The notes under the pieces: generated by a model
The model's database searches: none
Told to the model about the DNA's origin: nothing
What the model saw: the letters and a program-made list of their open reading frames with translations, nothing else
Origin: Candidatus Ventrenecus stercoripullorum
GTDB lineage: Bacteria > Bacillota_I > Bacilli_A > RF39 > UBA660
Reading direction: 5' to 3'
Assembly: GCA_018712835.1 (NCBI GenBank)
Contig: DVGF01000032.1
Location: 1 to 40,981, forward strand
Length of the DNA stretch: 40,981 nt
Translations under genes and position numbers: made by a program
Shown here: positions 39,852 through 40,981 of the stretch, piece by piece
Numbering within the stretch: the first letter of the stretch is position 1
Layout: each line of letters starts with the position of its first letter

Positions 39852-40907
39852 ATGAAGAAACAAACAATCATAGCATTAGCAGTGATAGGAGTATTATTAG
39901 TAGCAACAATAGGAGCAACATTTGCCTATTTCGCATCTAGTAGTCAAAATGATGATGCAGGTATTAATGCAGAAACAGAAGAACTAGGAAGCATATTACT
40001 AGACGGAACAAAAGTGTTTACTTCTTATGATTTATTACCAGGACAAATGGGAGTACAAGAATTTACAATAGAAAAGAATTCTGATACTGGCAATGGTATT
40101 TATGAAATAGATTTAGAAGCAAACGTACCAGAAGAATTTCGAAGTGATATAGAAATACTACTATATAAAACAACAGACCTAGATACAAATAATGTTACCG
40201 TAAATGTAGCAGACCCAAGTAATTATGTGTCATTTAATGGAGAGCTATGGAGAATTATTGGAGTATTTAATAATATTGATGATGGAACAGATACCAAAGA
40301 AACAAGACTCAAAATAATAAGAGATAAACCATATAGTGAGTCAATAGCATGGGATACAGATAATGTAAATGATTGGACCACTGCAAGTTTACAAGAAGAA
40401 TTAAATACAACGTATTTAAATAGTATTCAAAGCCCATATAAAGAAATGATAGGCAATGCCAAATGGAACCTAGGAGGAAATGATGTCCGTGAAACAAATG
40501 CAAAAGAGTATTATACAAGAGAAAGAGGGACAACTGTTTATAGTGGACGTCCAACAGAATGGATAGGAAAAATTGCTTTAATATATCCAAGCGATTATGG
40601 GTATGCAACAAGTGGGGGAAGAACAAGCGAAAGATCATCATGTTTAGAAACAGATCTTTATCCCAGTTATCCAAGTGAATGTTATAATAATTCTTGGCTT
40701 TATGATAGTACATTGGCTCAGTGGACATTAACCCCAGACTCTACTGACTTGAATGTTGTGTTTAGCATAGGTAGTGCCGGACTCGTGTACAGTAATATTG
40801 CACGCAGTACGATTCGTGCAGTTTTCCCAGTCTTATATCTATCCTCTAATGTAAAAATAACTGGAGGAGACGGCAGTGAGTCAAATCCATTCACTTTAAG
40901 CTTATAG
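39852..40907 (+). CDS. Exported surface protein with SipW-type signal region and repeated C-terminal fold
   Basis: A 351-aa protein with an N-terminal hydrophobic segment (IIALAVIGVLLVATIGATFAYF) followed by SS; the TFAYF region before the exported part resembles SipW/TasA-type signal peptides. The C-terminal domain (about 120-351) has WRIIGVFN, an ERGT-rich middle, WIGKIALIYPSDYGYA, SWL, WTLTP and YLSSNVKITGGDGSESNPFT, ending with that block. I associate this architecture with a large, poorly described surface family in uncultured Bacillota; that is from memory. Two cysteines (about residues 264 and 276) could form a disulfide. ATG 39852 lies seven bases after GGAG; ATG 39834 is rejected. 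A decayed relative lies at 20178-20455. Confidence 0.8.
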   Translation: MKKQTIIALAVIGVLLVATIGATFAYFASSSQNDDAGINAETEELGSILLDGTKVFTSYDLLPGQMGVQEFTIEKNSDTGNGIYEIDLEANVPEEFRSDIEILLYKTTDLDTNNVTVNVADPSNYVSFNGELWRIIGVFNNIDDGTDTKETRLKIIRDKPYSESIAWDTDNVNDWTTASLQEELNTTYLNSIQSPYKEMIGNAKWNLGGNDVRETNAKEYYTRERGTTVYSGRPTEWIGKIALIYPSDYGYATSGGRTSERSSCLETDLYPSYPSECYNNSWLYDSTLAQWTLTPDSTDLNVVFSIGSAGLVYSNIARSTIRAVFPVLYLSSNVKITGGDGSESNPFTLSL

Positions 40908-40932
40908 AGAATTTATTTTCTCTCTTTTTTTT
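40906..40932 (+). terminator. Intrinsic terminator of the surface-protein gene
   Basis: AGAGAA (40906-40911) pairs with TTCTCT (40918-40923), followed by CTTTTTTTT; overlaps the stop codon. Confidence 0.7.
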
Positions 40933-40981
40933 GTAACTTTTTTGCTACATGTGAAAGGAAACACACAATTTTATCGGAATA

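Noticed and set aside
40309-40728. 139-codon minus-strand frame in the surface-protein gene
   Set aside because: Antisense to an intact gene, with composition expected from the reverse of AT-rich coding sequence.
1-40981. tRNA or rRNA genes
   Set aside because: No cloverleaf with a TTCGA-type arm plus CCA end, and no conserved rRNA segments, were found by reading both strands.
1-40981. Mycoplasma-type code (TGA as Trp)
   Set aside because: Several intact genes end in TGA, for example the PBP and murB, and Trp is encoded by TGG.

Overview
The window is AT-rich (roughly one third G+C by eye) and densely packed. TGA is used as a stop, Shine-Dalgarno sites are of the AGGAGG type, and promoters are sigma-A-like, often with an extended -10. 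Together with SepF, DivIVA, a GlyRS T-box leader, a CIRCE-like operator, MurT/GatD homologues and a PASTA-bearing penicillin-binding protein, this indicates a Gram-positive Bacillota (Bacilli/Erysipelotrichia-like, probably an anaerobic gut commensal given ppdK, rubredoxin and ferredoxin). I cannot name a genus.

Layout. 1-990: a broken junction followed by the C-terminal half of a division penicillin-binding protein. 1071-9852: a rearranged division/cell-wall cluster (mraY, murG, murB, ftsQ/divIB, with ftsW inverted). A complete IS1202-like element (2083-3836) and two unassigned genes interrupt it. 9876-12688: a double-rubredoxin protein, a ferredoxin-like protein, queH and a KdgT-type permease. 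12701-14783: murT-gatD on the minus strand. 14857-16799: a duplicated small-gene module and a Xer recombinase. 16838-20455: two Nudix genes, a candidate small RNA, htpG under a CIRCE-like operator, and the wreck of a surface-protein gene. 20558-25192: ppdK, an unusual regulatory intergenic region, and glyS. 25302-29762: sepF, divIVA, a YgjP-like metalloprotein, and a SpoU methyltransferase-rimM-trmD run. 29795-39738: a lipoprotein, priA, a block of unrecognised genes, fmt, a GNAT acetyltransferase, a guanylate-kinase-like fusion and rlmN. 39765-40932: an intact surface protein behind the same 65-bp promoter segment that precedes the second Nudix gene.

How the genes work together. The main theme is envelope growth and division: lipid I/II synthesis (MraY, MurB, MurG), lipid II amidation (MurT/GatD), the septal SEDS and PBP enzymes, and FtsQ, SepF and DivIVA. 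The second theme is translation: glyS, rimM, trmD, fmt, rlmN, queH and a SpoU methyltransferase.

Most notable. (1) Two exact-period 49-nt repeats at 23467-23564 lie between a promoter and an intrinsic terminator. Each can form an H-type pseudoknot and one stem has compensatory changes; this layout resembles a type III antitoxin RNA without its toxin, or an undescribed tandem aptamer. (2) The GatD homologue lacks both the expected catalytic Cys and His. (3) The IS insertion has 26-bp direct repeats that duplicate a whole intrinsic terminator. (4) A duplicated surface-protein promoter now sits upstream of a Nudix gene. All functional statements rest on motif recognition without database searches.
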